This document shows positions 11,004 through 25,223 of a stretch of 64,000 bases of DNA, piece by piece. The translations under genes were made by a program, and so were the position numbers. This DNA comes from Chlamydomonas reinhardtii (lineage: Eukaryota > Chlorophyta > Chlorophyceae > Chlamydomonadales > Chlamydomonadaceae), in contig NC_057015.1 in the NCBI RefSeq assembly GCF_000002595.2, positions 4,061,955-4,125,954 of the forward strand, in the 5' to 3' direction. The notes beneath the pieces were generated by a model. That model saw nothing but the letters and a program-made list of their open reading frames with translations. It was not told where the DNA came from and searched no databases. The number at the start of each line of letters is the position of its first letter. Position 1 is the first letter of the stretch.

Positions 11004-14000
11004 ATGTGTAGCGTGGGCCCCGGCCGCAACGCTCATGTAGGGTTTGCAAGCACAGCAAAGATATGCCGTCGCGTTCGGGCCATGCCAGTGACAGCGGTTC
11101 GCAAGCCGGACACGGACAATTGCGGCCCCTCGACTTCGGGAAGTTCGAAGCGCGGCTTCATCAACGAGCTGCTTCGCGGGCCACAGCCAGACCTGTTCAA
11201 AGCACATCCTAAGGTCCGTCAGATCAACCATATCCTGCGTGGCCGCCACGACCGGCTTCGCGGACTGGAACGACCGCTCGGTGCTGTGGTGCTCCCCGCC
11301 TATCTGTGGGGCTCCATCGCCGCGGTCATTGGTGAGCGTCGCGCGTGCGCCGCTACGGCGAACTGAGTCCTGGGGCTCGCGGGGGATCGCAGCCGCTGCT
11401 GGGGAGGGCCGCCGCCCGCAGGGACCGCACAGGCGTTGCGCAAGCGGGAGTCGGGCACTGCGCTGCTGACACGTCATGACGTCACGACAGCCAGGACAAG
11501 GACCTCGCCTCCCGCGCCCCCTTGCGAGCTCTCAGCCCCTTCCAGAGCCCACACCAATCGCCGCCGCATCTTTCCATTCCCTCCTCCACTATCACTGCCG
11601 CCCGCAGGCCTGCAGTCCGCGCTGCCGGTCCTGTCCGGCGCCGCGGTGGGCGGTCTATTTGCCGTCATGCACCGCGTCTGCAACCGCAAGCTGTGGGCGG
11701 CGCCGCGCCAGCCCCTCACTGTGGTGGTCACGGGCGGCTCGCGCGGGCTGGGCAAGGCTCTGGCGCGGGAGTTCCTGGCGGCTGGGGACCGGGTGCTGCT
11801 GACCAGCCGCACGCAGGCGGCGGCGGACGCGGCAGTGCGGGAGCTGCGGGAGGAGGTGGCGGCGCTGAACGGCTGCTGCCCGCAGGTGCGCAAGGAATGG
11901 CTGGGCCGAAAGAGTGTAGGCGGCGTAGGTGTGCTTCTAAGACGGGGCAGTGCCGGATCGTGGGCTTGTTACGTTGTGGTCGGGGCGGGGCGGGGCGCAG
12001 CAGGCGAGGGGAGTGGCTGGTTGACCAGCACGGTGCACGTGTGCGAGTGCATTCAGCCATGTGCTGCTCCGGCGCCTATGCAGGTGGTGGGCGTGGCTGC
12101 GGACGTCAGCGATGCGGTGGGCGTGGCCGCTGTGGAGGCGGCGGCGCTGTCATCCTTCGGGCGAGTGGACGCCTGGGTGAACAACGCCGGGTACAGCGGC
12201 TCCTTCCAGCCGCTTGTGGAGCAGACCGACGCGCAGATCGAGCAGGTCAGTCCCCCTGCCCTGGCTGCCCCTGCCCCGCTTCTACCTCCTGACCTGCTCC
12301 GGTCACTATATGTGACGCCAGCCCACCCCCACCGTTACCATGCACGTGCCACTTAGCTAAGTCCTCGGCCCCATGTTCACAATTACCGTATCAGTTCCTG
12401 ACCTCCATACCCTACGCCTTCGCTGCGCGCATGTTGTACTCAACGCTCCTTGCTTCAACTCCCTTGTGTCTTGCCCCACCGCCGCCCCCACCGCTGTCAG
12501 GTGGTCCGCACCAACCTGCTGGGCACGCTGCTGTGCACACGCCAGGCCGTGAGCCTGATGCAGCACCAGCCGGGTGGAGGACACATCTTCAACATGGACG
12601 GCGCCGGCGCAGACGGCTTCGCCACTCCCAACTACGCGGCATACGGTAAGCAGGGCAGGACGGAGGTGGCTTTTTCAGTGCAGGCATGGCCTTGGAAGGG
12701 GTTGCCTAGCTCCGCGCGAACGTCTCCGCCTTCTTGCTCCGCCCCTCCCCCCTTCTCCCATTCTCGCTTCTAGTTCATGACTCATGAGCAGTACTGTGCA
12801 CATGCGACCCATCCGCAACTCCACGCCTGCATAACGTTTCCCTTCCACCCCGCCACAGGCGCCACCAAGGCCGGCATCACGCAGCTGACGGGCACGCTGC
12901 AACGCGAGCTGGCGGACACACCCATCAAGCTGCACACAGTCAGTCCGGGCATGATCCTGACCGACCTGCTGCTGGAGGGGGCCACCACCGCCAACAAGCA
13001 GGTGTGGGGGGATTACATGCATTAAGTTTACGAAGTGAAGTCGTAGGCAGGTACAAAGGTACACAGTAGTCGTCGTTACCGATGTCCGCGGAGTCCAGCG
13101 TCCGGCGCCCAGCTCCAGTACGTCCAGGCGCTCCGAGGCTGCTGCTCTCCCAATTTGCTGCCTATCCTAAGTTGAGATGGGTTGCCCGAGAGGTCTGGTA
13201 GTAGTGTAAAGCTATGTTATGCTATATAGTCGCGTAAAGCTCAGTAGTGCTCAGATGCGAATGCAGATGCGCGTGCAACGGTCGCGGTCGCGCGCGCTGG
13301 ACTTTCCTAGACCCGTCTTGCTTTGTACTCACCTGCGCGCCGCGAGCACAGGCGCCGCACCAGGGACCGCGCGACGCATGCACGCAAGTGGGGCAGAGGC
13401 AGGGGGCGGTCATGGGGAGGGGCGAGTGGGTGTGTTTTGGATGCGTGGGGAACCCCCCGTGTGTGTTGTGGGAATGGCGAAGATGGCAGTGGTAATTGGG
13501 GAGGGGTCCGCGCTTGACTATTTTGCGCTCTTGCTGTCGCTCGGTTTCGGGCAACGTGCGCTTGTGCTTCTAGCCTCCTCTTGAACCCTCGCCACACACA
13601 ACACATTCATACACACACCATCCGGACCATCATCCATGCCGCCTGTCACTCCGCCCGCTCAGGCCTTCAACATCCTGTGTGAGCACCCCGAGACCGTGGC
13701 CGCCTTCCTGGTGCCCCGCATTAAGAGCGCCGTGGCCCGCGACGTGAGCGGCACCTACACGCGCTTCCTGACACCGGGCTCAGCGCTGTACCGCCTGGCC
13801 ACCGCCCCCGCCCGCCTGGGTCGCTTCTTCGACAAGGAGGGCCGCGCTGTGTACCCGCCCGAGCGCGAGCGCCTCATGGGCAGACACGCCAAGTCCACCG
13901 CCCGCGCCCAGGTGCGTGTGTCTTCAGCAGTGTGTGTAAGCGCGTGTGCTACGCGAATAGGTAGTTGATTTGCACAGCGGGAGGACCGGCCGTATGTATA

Positions 14001-14248
14001 GGGGCGACAACGCTGGCTTTACACATGGCTGGCCTTATGTGCCGCGGCCTTGCTCCAGCCCACACCCTCCGCCCCGCACGTCCATTTATGCTCCCATCCA
14101 ATCCACCCACCGATCCCTCTCCTCTCCTTTCCTGCTTCAGGCGGCTGCTCGGCGACAGAGCGGCAGCCTGGCGCTGGCCTACAACCTGAGTGTGCTGGCT
14201 GGTGTGGTGGTGCTGCTGGCAGAGGCGCAGGTGCTGCACCACACCTGA
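11004..14248 (+). CDS. NYC1: Chlorophyll(ide) b reductase, NYC1/NOL family (plastid SDR)
   Basis: Exons: 11004-11331, 11608-11885, 12084-12245, 12501-12645, 12859-13001, 13663-13911, 14141-14248. All junctions are GT-AG and keep frame, giving about 470 residues (the plant protein is similar in length). The enzyme reduces chlorophyll b to 7-hydroxymethyl chlorophyll a, the first step of chlorophyll b breakdown in thylakoids. Visible features: a basic, Ser/Thr-containing N terminus likely to be a transit peptide; a hydrophobic stretch near the first junction; the Rossmann motif TGGSRGLG; WVNNAG; the NYC1-specific FNMDGAG; and YGATK, the YxxxK catalytic pair. Next come HTVSPGMILTDLLL, FNILCEHPETVA and ALYRLATAPARLGRFFD, all typical of NYC1. 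The tail (LAYNLSVLAGVVVLLAEAQ) is a C-terminal membrane segment. The start ATG at 11004 is the first in frame; the N terminus is the least certain part. Confidence 0.92.
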
Positions 14249-14414
14249 GACACCGTGCGGCATGTGAAGCGGCCAGCCGCAGGCACGCCGGTTTGCTGGC
14301 ATGCCGGCTTGCCGGGATGTCAGCTTTGGCGTGTTTGGAGACCGAGGTCGATTCCCAAGAGTGGTGGAGAAGCGGCAGGATCAGGAGGATACGTGGGGGG
14401 TTATGCAAGAAGGG

Positions 14415-14419
14415 TGTAA
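14415..14419 (+). other. TGTAA polyadenylation signal, probably NYC1
   Basis: TGTAA is the usual polyadenylation element of chlorophyte nuclear genes. This one lies about 170 bp after the NYC1 stop codon, a normal 3' UTR distance. It is a five-base motif, so chance occurrence cannot be excluded. Confidence 0.45.
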
Positions 14420-14692
14420 AGGCTGTATGCACAACCTTCTTACGTCATGCGCCGGCCAGGTGGCTTTTACGGCCACAGCCAGGAGTGTTTCCTGTTGTCC
14501 CCTCAGCGCCCGCGCCGTCATTGATGCAGGCGCTGGGGGTGTTGCGTGCGTGGCTAGGCTTGTGCTGCTGGGCTTATCACCAACAATTGTTGCTTGATGA
14601 ACTGTGCTCACCATCGGGGCTTGCGTTTCATGCGGTATGCAACCCGAAGAGGAGTGCAGCACGGAGCACATGTTAACTTTACAATGTGTGAT

Positions 14693-14696
<4 letters not shown>

Positions 14697-14760
<64 letters not shown>
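14697..14760. repeat. (TG)n microsatellite
   Basis: An uninterrupted TG/GT run of about 60 bp. It produces long Val/Cys frames that are not genes. Such tracts can form left-handed DNA and are common in this window. Confidence 0.95.
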
Positions 14761-14765
<5 letters not shown>

Positions 14766-17523
14766 TATGTTTTGGTGCTGTTTGTGTCGAGAGAGTTTGG
14801 CAAGAGCCATTACGAGAGGAAGCGACTGTGCGCCTGTTGACAAGCGGGGTATTTGTTGTACGATGCGAGAGGAAGAGAGTGTGCGCCTGTTGACATGCAT
14901 TGTGTCTGTGCACGTGTTATGGCGTTCAGTTCCAAACACGCACCCTCGAATTTGTATTCCATGTTCGGCCAAAGAGCAAGAAACATATCGAAATTCCGTT
15001 TTGTTTTGTTTGACACGTTTCGCGAGAGGCCATGTTACAAAGGGGTACACGCTGATGAGACGCCAATGCGCATCCTTGCAAGGTTGTGGCAAGCCGTATT
15101 CGTACATCTGCAACTGGTAAATGGTTGTAGGTGGTTCGGACTAGGAGGCATTGTACACTATGACCGAGAGAGAAAGGACAGCGTGTGCCCAAAGGCAGTG
15201 TGGACATTGGGAGGCAGGATGCGCAAGGTCAGGGGGTGTGACATAAGCTGAGGGCGGTGGTGGCGTGCGCTGGGCTGCCGACTCGATGCGCTGGGGCTGT
15301 TTGGTTGGCGGTCGTGCAGTTGGACGGATGTTGGACGTTGACCGTTCTGCAGGCAGCAGTTGAACGTGATGGCAGAGAGCTGTGGCATGGAACGGCAAGC
15401 CATGTTGCCGCAGAGGAGCTGTAAGGTCACTGCCGGAAGCCGTGTAAGGACATCACACGGGACAATTTGCATCGGTTACAAGGAGATGTCACTGGGGCAA
15501 GGGGCACTATGACCAAAGCACACGGGAGACTGCACCTCAACTTGCACGGACAGGCAAATACGCGATACAAAGGGCTCAAATCAACGCAACGTGAGTGCAT
15601 AAACGCGCTGAATGGACCGTCACCTGCCAGGTCATGGACCGTCAACTGCTAGGCACACAAAGGCATCTCTTGCACCGTTGAAGAGGCATACACACAACTC
15701 ATGTCACCATACCTGTGGCTGGCGTCATACCCCAGGAAGGGACTCTGGTGAAACTCAGCTTCCGTATACGAACTGACACGTTGACCAGGGGGGGGGTAGA
15801 AAGCTCAGATTCTTACCCCATGCTCAAAATTACAGAGCTTCAGGAGAGCATTATGCACGTACTTTTAGTTTTACAAGGGGGTGTCTGGTGAGGAAGTTCT
15901 GGGCCGCCAAAGTTGGGGGGTCGGTCCTCGTCCTGGGTAAAAGGGGGTGCCATTCTCAAAAGTTGGGGGTCCGTCGGGTTTCGGGAGCCCATCCTGGCGG
16001 ATTTCGGGAAGCGCCCCACAAGCAGAAGTGGGGGCCAAACGCAGCAGTACAAGGCTCATATGTGCACGTTATGACGTAATAAGCACAAACAAAGCGTGGG
16101 AGGGCTAAGTTGCGCGTCCGGGCGTGGACATGTCGGGACATGTCCCCATATTCAACACATGCGCACTGACATAGTTGGGCTCTGAAGCGCTGGTGCGTAC
16201 GAGTTCACGTCTAACAAGGCTGCCGATGCACATTGTCCATTCGTCACGCGGCAGAGAGTTGAGCGCGGGGTGGGCTGGGTCCAGGGGATTTCCATGGATA
16301 GGATCCCGTCCGTGACCGAAGTCTCAGAACAGAACCGCTGATGGCACTGAGTGATAGTGCTCGTCAAGAGGAGTCGATTGACACCACTTTGGTATAAAAT
16401 GGAGGGGTTTTAACCCCTGAACAACAAGGTTTTGTCCGTCGGGGGGTCGGTCGTCCCCTCAAGGGGGGTCCCGGGGGATTTCGGGGCATGGGGTCTGGCA
16501 CTTTGTTTCCTCCCCCCCCCCTGCGTTGGCACCCAATCGGCCAGTTGGCCGGGTAAACGCGTGCCCCTGGCGCACAGAGACTGCAGACTGGTCATGGGGC
16601 GAGCTCAGCGCGATGGGTCCCATGGGTCCCATGCATTGTCATAGCTGTAAGCTTTGTCTCCATCACTCTAGACACCAATACACCAATACACCACTCTAGA
16701 CACCACCATGTCGTCGCTGTATGGGGGGGGTTGCTTTGAGTTCGGGGAGTCTGAAGTTACTGAGTTCACAGTGGCGGGGTGGCCCGCGGCACCACCGCAC
16801 AGCCCAACGGTCGCACACCTACCGTAGGGCACAAACCCAGCCCAAGCCTAGCCGTTCACAGACCGCACCACCAGCCCATGTACCCCGCAGCTCTCTAGCA
16901 ACTCCAATAACTGCGAGGGGAAGGCACAAATTCCGCATGCAGGCATGCTTGGGGCACGCTGGGCCAGCAAATTGCGCCACCCGTCCAGGAGCCCCAGTTG
17001 CTCATCTAGAGGTCCCCTTCCCGACCGCGACAAGCAACATATCAGCAGCAGGTGTTATCTGCCGCTCTTCCAATCGGTATAGATGGCTGAGCGCGGCTCA
17101 GTCTGAGTTCAGCGCGCATGCCGCAGGTGAACCAACATTCTCCGCCTCTCCGGTGCAAAGTTTTCGCCCGCGCATCCCAGCTTCAAACGTTCTGCCCACA
17201 CTATGGGGGTGGACAGGCCCCCGAGAAGGGGGGGTGCGGGGACCCGCGGAAAACCCTGTGCAGACCCTACTAGGTCGATTGGGGCGGGGCCCGGCACATA
17301 ATGTCCTAGATTATTTTACGCAGCTTATTTGGCAGCCGTTTGGATTGCGTTTGGCGAAAATCCCGCATGGACCCTGCCCCGGCCGCAGCTGCTGCTGCTT
17401 AAATGCTAATTTCGAGGAATTGATACACTAAATAAGAGTGTTGCCTTTATCGCTGATGCATTTCCTGTAACTTGGGAGTCCACCTGAGCCAAGCAGGCCT
17501 TCTACGCGAGCGGCCCCTGGCAA
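14761..17523. other. 2.8-kb gene-poor interval with dispersed-repeat pieces
   Basis: No exon could be supported. A related pair of sequences near 14800-14895 repeats 'GTGCGCCTGTTGACA'. G-rich patches near 15785-15800, 15910-16010 and 16435-16495 share words such as GGGGGGTCGGTC and resemble, in part, the patch near 7260-7330, which suggests one dispersed repeat family. A short direct repeat 'CACTCTAGACACCA' type occurs near 16665-16705. Open frames here conflict between strands. It should also contain the promoter of the gene at 17524. Confidence 0.45.
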
Positions 17524-20500
17524 ATGGAGGAACGAGAGAAGCTGCCAAAGGAACTTAGCGACTTAGCGAGCTTAGGAGCGGAGATAGCCCGAGTGTCGGC
17601 CCAGGCGGAGTCGGCGAAGGATGCCGAGGACAAGCGGTACTTCCGGGAGACGGCGCTCATGCTACGGAAAGAGAAGCTCCTGCTTCTCCACGCGCTCGGT
17701 ATGTTTGTCGCGTCGGGTTGACCCGCGGCATGCAGCTCCTAATCTCTTCGGCCGCTCCCATGAAGGGGATTGTTTTTTAGGGGCAGCTTTGGGGGTTTGG
17801 GTAAATGCTCACGTGGTTTATAAGTGTGCTGTCTGCATGCCCTCGTGCGCGAAACATAGCCCAATCCCACACATGTATCCCGCACCGTTCTAACCCGCAT
17901 GCTCTCCGGCCGCTCCCACGTTGTGCAGACGCGGCGGCTGGGCTGGGCTCACACAGCGCGGCAGCTGCTGGTGAGTTGCAAAGTATTGCAGAACGCTCCT
18001 TCGGCCCCTTTGAGAGTCCCCGCCAGGCCAGAGTTATAGCTCCTTGTAACAGGCTAGGACATTGTGGCCGCGACTCAGAATGTTCCAGAAAACATCAAGT
18101 AGATACGGCAGCCGTGAACGCCTTCGATAGACGCATCCAACCCGTCATTTAACGTTGGGGCGTCAAGTCTGGGACCCTCTGCATCCACGCGCCGCACCCC
18201 TGGTGCGGCACCTGCTGTACGGCACCCATATTTATGTCCTTCAAGGGTGACGAGCAGCCAGGGACGTAACCGGACCCGGAGATGCCCGTGAAGGACAATG
18301 TGATGGTACCCAAACGCCTGGCTGACAATAACACAACAAAACACCGACGGTTGCGGGCTGCTGCGACGGTTGCGGAGCTGCTGCGCGACCTGCGGTCGCA
18401 CACATGGGTCATTTTGGTCTCAATGCGCTGCAGCTGCTGGCCCTGCCGCTTACCACTGTGGCTGTGCGTGCATTCATGTTGTGAAGAAGTGGGCCTCTGA
18501 TTCTCACGGGCAACTGCGATAGCGAGAGCGGGATAGCGGGAGCACACCGGCATGTCACACCGTGGGGCCTATGGACTAGTTCCTTTTGAGATACGCAGCT
18601 AGCCGCCCAGCTAGTGCCCGCTAGGCACAGGGATGTTGTTGATGCGTGGGCTCTTGATCGCTGCGAGCTGCCTTGGGCCCCTGGCATTTGGGGAACTGCG
18701 CTTCGCGATGATCAGTCCAGAACCACATCCCGATTGTTAAGGGTGCCGTGCGTCACACGAGGTTGCAGCTCGCTGCAGCCAACCTCACTGATGTCGTTAT
18801 GGACCCTAGTTGCTTGCGGTACTGAGGACACCGGGGCATTGCAAATGGCGTGTGGTGGCGGGTGGGATGGACCCCCGTGCCGCCGTGCGATTTCCCCGCC
18901 GGACTTTCTGCGAAATTTGGGCGCCCCATGCCTACACTCACAATCAGTAAGTTATCCCTCCTGCCCGCGTTGTACAGCCGCGGTGGCTTGCCCAGGCCCG
19001 GGGACGGTGGCAGCCCCAAGTTTGGGGACGGCGGCGGCCCCAGGCTTGGGGACGGCGGCGATTGCCGCCCCTTTCTCGTCTGCAGATGCGACGGCTCGCT
19101 TCCTCCGCTCCATAATGCTTCCCACCGCTGCCCCCGGCCCGTCGGAGCTGCGGCAACTGTTCCAAAACCTGCTGAAGCACAAGGACAGCCAACCTGTCAA
19201 GTTGCCGGTGCACGCGTGGGTGTATGACGTCGTGGGCCTTGCAGATGGCTCAATGCTTGATCTCTTGGAGCCGGAGGCGCAGTCGCAGGCGTGGGCCCTC
19301 TCAGTGCTGGTCTCGTCAGCGCTTCACCCAAGCGCGCAGCTGCAAGATGACCTCGGGGACGAGCTCAGCGTTGCCGGTAAGTATTACAATTGCGGTGTGG
19401 CAAATTGGCAACGATGTTGGGGACGTCGCGCGTCGTCCGCCCTGTTCATGCCCTGCGTTTCCACGGCCATGGTCTCATAAAGGGATCTGCGCGCTGAGCT
19501 GGGCTGCTTCAGCGCAATGAGCAATATGGAGACAATTGCCAACTTGCTGTCGTCCTTGTTCCAACATGCGTCAGGTCGTGTGGACGAGCTGTTTGGGCGC
19601 GTGCTGAGCCTCATGGCGCGCTACATGGGCGGAGAGCCGCTCAAGCGCAAGCGGAACTGCACAGAGCAGTCCTTGGCCGCTCATCTCAAGCGGCCGGATT
19701 TCATGGTGCTTCTGCGGGATGCGCTGCTGTTCAAGGTGTGCTGCCTTTGGCGTGTTATGGAACATGCCGGGGGAGGGGCAGGAGCCAGTTGGAAGAGGGA
19801 AATCTGACATTAGCCTACCCTTCGGTCCCGCATCGGCTGCTTCGTTGGCGATTGCCCTTGGTTGTTCACGCACGTCAGCTAACTAGGTTTGATCCCTGGG
19901 CATACGGTTGCTTGCTGTTGGAGGCGAAGAAGCTGACGAGCTTTTTGCGTTTGTGGGCGGTTGAGCGCACCACAGCGGGCATACGAGGCGGTATGTACTC
20001 GCACGTTGCATCATGTCTCGCAGTACTTGAAGTTCACCCTGTCCTGCAAGCGTGGCCTGGACCATCCTGCCCCTCCAGAACCCGCACGCTCATCCACACA
20101 CAGGGCGAGGACAAGCCCGCCAGAGGCACGCTGGGCAGCGCCAAGGAGGACCTGCTGGCCAAGGTGCAGGGCTGGTCCAGTGCCTATCACGGTCAGGTGA
20201 GTCTGCTGGTCTGCTTCCTATTGGCACAGCCGCCTCTTCTGGTGTAGCCCTTCTGCCTGCTGCACACGGTTTACTTCGGTGCCTTGCCTTGACGTACCTG
20301 TCTGCCGGTCCTGGTCCTGGTCACGCGCAGATTGAGTACCTGCTGTGCTACGCTTGCGCCGGCGATAAGTTCGGTAAGCAGCAGCCAAACCCTGCACCAG
20401 CTATCAGCCACATCCCAGCGCCACATTCACTCCGGTGTGTGTTTTCGCGCCTCAGAGCTGCTGTACCTGCTCCGCGACGACGATACGAAGCTCTACCACC

Positions 20501-22420
20501 TCCTCGACTCGGATACGTACACGCCAAGGGGCAAGATCACCGTGATCCAGGCGGCCATCCTCGTGTATGGCATCATCTCGCAGCAGCAGCACCAGCTGCC
20601 GGCGGACGCTCAGCTCATGAACTCCCTGCCTCGTGGCTACGGCAGCGTGCTGTTGCAGCCTCACTCCGTAGTGAAGACAATGGAGTGGACGCGCCACCTG
20701 AATCAGGGGGGGATGCAGCTGGGCGATCTGCAGCAGCTGTACACCGCCGTACGCGGCAGCAGTTATGTCATCCACGCGTCGGAGGGACCAGCTGTCACGC
20801 GGGGCTCGTACAGGGTGACGCTGGAACCCAGGGGCCAGCCTCTGCAGGACAGCTGGTGCCCCGAAAGCTCAGAGGAGCTGGCTCTCGCCATCAGGTGCGC
20901 GCACGGGTTTGTTCCTGTCTAGACAGTTGGTTGGATTCACCTCAACCGCCTAGCCACGCAGTGCGTGCCTGCACGAAGAGCGCATCGCATCAAAGCTACC
21001 CCGCCCATCTAACCCGGGCACATCCTTAACGCCATCGTTCAAATTTTGCATTCTGCTGGGCCCGCCCGCCCGCAGGTGTATTCTATTGGGCGTGCAGGCG
21101 ATCCATGCGGCCCGCTTTGGCCATGCTGATCTGCGCTGGCCGAACATCATCAAGCTCACCCGGGGAGCCTTCCGCGTGATCGACCTGGAACTGGCGGTGC
21201 CCTTGGACAGCCTGCAGCGCCACCGCAAGGAGGATGTGGTAAGCATTTCCTCTCTTGAGATAAGGATAGTTGGGACCGCACTGTCAACCCCTCCTCTCCA
21301 TGCCGCTTAAACGCCGTTTGTAACTCTCGTAGCTGGGCACGTTTCGTATGCCAGCGGCCTGGCCCTACCACAGCTGTTCCTGCTTAGGGAGGCAGCATGG
21401 GGATAGCAAGGTGTTAGGCAGAGATGACTGGGTGGATGTGCGTTTAGCGCTGCGCTAGATAGCAGCGGGGCTACTGTGGAACGTGTACGAGTGTCTGGCT
21501 GGCCCTCTCACCCCATCCAACCTGGCCACTGCGTTTCTCATAACCGGAAATTACAGCATACCCGCCCCCAGCGGCAGTGCGCGGACTTGCCGCAGCCCAG
21601 CCGGCACTCAGCTCCCGGCCCACTGCCGCTGCCCTTTGGTCAGTCGAAACCCTCCCCGAATGGCGACATGGACACTATGCCGCAACCCCATCTCGATGCT
21701 CCGAGCCCGAGCCAACCCCATACATTGAAGGTGCTTCACGTCCACGTGGCCGATAATACCTCCTATCTAATGCGCAGGAGCTTGAAAGTAAAAGTGGGGA
21801 GTTAGGCTCAGTAGGGTCGATGAGGGCGCAGGGTGCATTTCCCAGCGTCCTCAGCGTGGCGAGCCGAAACCCAGAGTACCTCCCGCCTGAGCCGCCCAGT
21901 TTGGGTCCACGTTTCTCGGGGTGAAGGAAGTGCTGTATCTTCCGGGCAAGCAACACCGTTATACTACGGAAGGGCAGTACGGTAGGGGCACGGATGAAGC
22001 ATCAGAAATTGTAGCAGAAGAGAATCAGTGACGGTGACATAAATTCAGCTGTGACTTGGGACTCCACCCGGGAGTTATGTGCTTGGTGTGTCATCCGCCC
22101 CGTCCTAATGGCCATGGGTTGACCGTCCTAAAGGCCATGGGGGTGGATCCAACCTCTGCCTGCCTTCCCTCAACGCTCCACTTGCTTCGTGCCCTCAGGA
22201 CATGCCGGCTGTCTGGGAGGGAGGCGCGGCGCTGGTGGATGGGCGCTTCACCGCTGCCAGCGACTTGTACCTGGTGGGCCGCATGCTGCAGCGCATGCTA
22301 TCCAAGATGCCTCTGTGGGACCCCGCACTCGAGGGTGCGAGGCAACTCGCTGAGGGCCTGGTGTCCAAGGCATACAGCATGGAGCAGGCGCTACAGCATG
22401 TGTGGTTGCGGCTGCCCTAA
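17524..22420 (+). CDS. Atypical protein-kinase-like protein
   Basis: Exons read from splice signals: 17524-17698, 17929-17970, 19086-19376, 19575-19735, 19879-19990, about 20104-20196, 20331-20373, 20456-20894, 21076-21238 and 22199-22420. The link between 19990 and 20104 is uncertain and may hide a small exon. The N terminus (EEREKLPKELSDLASLGAEI) is a short coiled coil with LRKEK-like repeats. The C-terminal third resembles a kinase C-lobe: GVQAIHAARFGHADLRWPNI (catalytic loop HxDLRWxN), then FRVIDLELA where DFG reads DLE, then SDLYLVGRML like helix F. YGSVLLQPHSVVKTMEW may carry the beta-3 lysine. HxDxRWPN loops are typical of Crinkler- or FunK1-like atypical kinases, and this could be a relative. 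The catalytic and metal-binding aspartates are present, so activity is possible. The substrate is unknown. The 21076-21238 exon region has a second copy at 51834. Confidence 0.68.
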
Positions 22421-22830
22421 GGTGAACTGCGGACGACGGTCCTAGGGGTAGTGTAGGCGGCGCAGCGCGGTGACACCTCGTGCATGCACGCGTGCATGTG
22501 TGGTGCAGCTGGAGCGACTGAGGAGGAGGAGGACGGTGATGGCGTAGCAGATGGTGAGAGGCGGTGGTGACTCGGGGTATTGAGGGGTTTTACCCCGCCC
22601 CGCCACCTGTACCTCTGTCCACCTGTAGTGTTTCTTTAGGGCTACCGAGGCTAGGCACGCGCGCGGCCGCAGTGGCCGCGTCGGCTGTTCGTGAAGAGCC
22701 CCCCACCCCCCAGAACCCAGTTATCCCCTGATAGCTTGAACACGCGCCGCGACGTGTCGCGGGTGCATGGTGTGCATGGTAGTGCCGCGCCGTACGCCTC
22801 GGCGACATGGCCGTACTCCGTGACGAGGTC

Positions 22831-22832
<2 letters not shown>

Positions 22833-22909
<77 letters not shown>
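22833..22909. repeat. (GT)n microsatellite
   Basis: A perfect GT/TG tract of about 77 bp. Long Val-Cys and Thr-His open frames across it are artefacts of the repeat. Confidence 0.95.
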
Positions 22910-22913
<4 letters not shown>

Positions 22914-22928
22914 AAGAGGATGCGCCTC

Positions 22929-23388
22929 CATTTGTCCAAACTCAATTGGCAAATACTATCTGGGGCGGGGGGTCTTACCGCGCGTGTCCCTACAGCCACT
23001 TTATCACTTGCGGCCGCTGGTGCTGGCGGTGTGGGGCAGTGGGGGCGCGTGGCCCCCAGCACCGTTATCCCGGCTCGAGCCGGGACGCACCCAGCGCCCC
23101 ACGGGCTGCTGTTCAACACACCCGGTCTACTTAAACAACCAACCGGGAGCCACCTGCGGTGCAAATGTCATCCCAAACCTGACCCTGAATGTGAATGTGC
23201 CGGAAGGTGACAAAACATGTTTCCGCCCAAGTCGACTGCACATAGCTTTTAACTACCTGTAATCTTGAGCATCTGTTGGACGCTTTGCACGTTGGTCGTT
23301 GTTACGTATTTGCCTCGAGTCATCAAGAGAGTCCACTTGACTGAGCACCACTCGCCCCATTTGTCCAAACTCAATTGGCAAATACTCG
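22929..23388 (+). repeat. 29-bp direct repeat pair flanking ~400 bp
   Basis: An identical 29-bp word starting CATTTGTCCAAACTCAATTG and ending GGCAAATACT occurs at about 22929-22957 and 23359-23388. The ~400 bp between them could be an insertion that duplicated a promoter piece, or a local tandem duplication upstream of the first MARCH gene. Confidence 0.75.
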
Positions 23389-23411
23389 CGTTTCAGAAAC
23401 ATCTTGACGCA

Positions 23412-25223
<1,812 letters not shown>

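Larger units (their letters stand above)
22421..23411. other. intergenic region with GT microsatellite and duplicated 29-bp word
   Basis: The interval lies between the kinase-like gene and the first MARCH gene. It holds the (GT)n tract at 22833-22909 and two copies of a 29-bp word starting CATTTGTCCAAACTCAATTG (about 22929 and 23359). No gene is supported. The second word lies just before the MARCH start codon, probably in its 5' UTR or promoter. Confidence 0.55.

Noticed and set aside
14692-14900. Val/Cys and Thr/His repeat proteins across TG/AC tracts (also near 22830, 24065 and 29260)
   Set aside because: Pure translation of dinucleotide repeats; no splice or start context.
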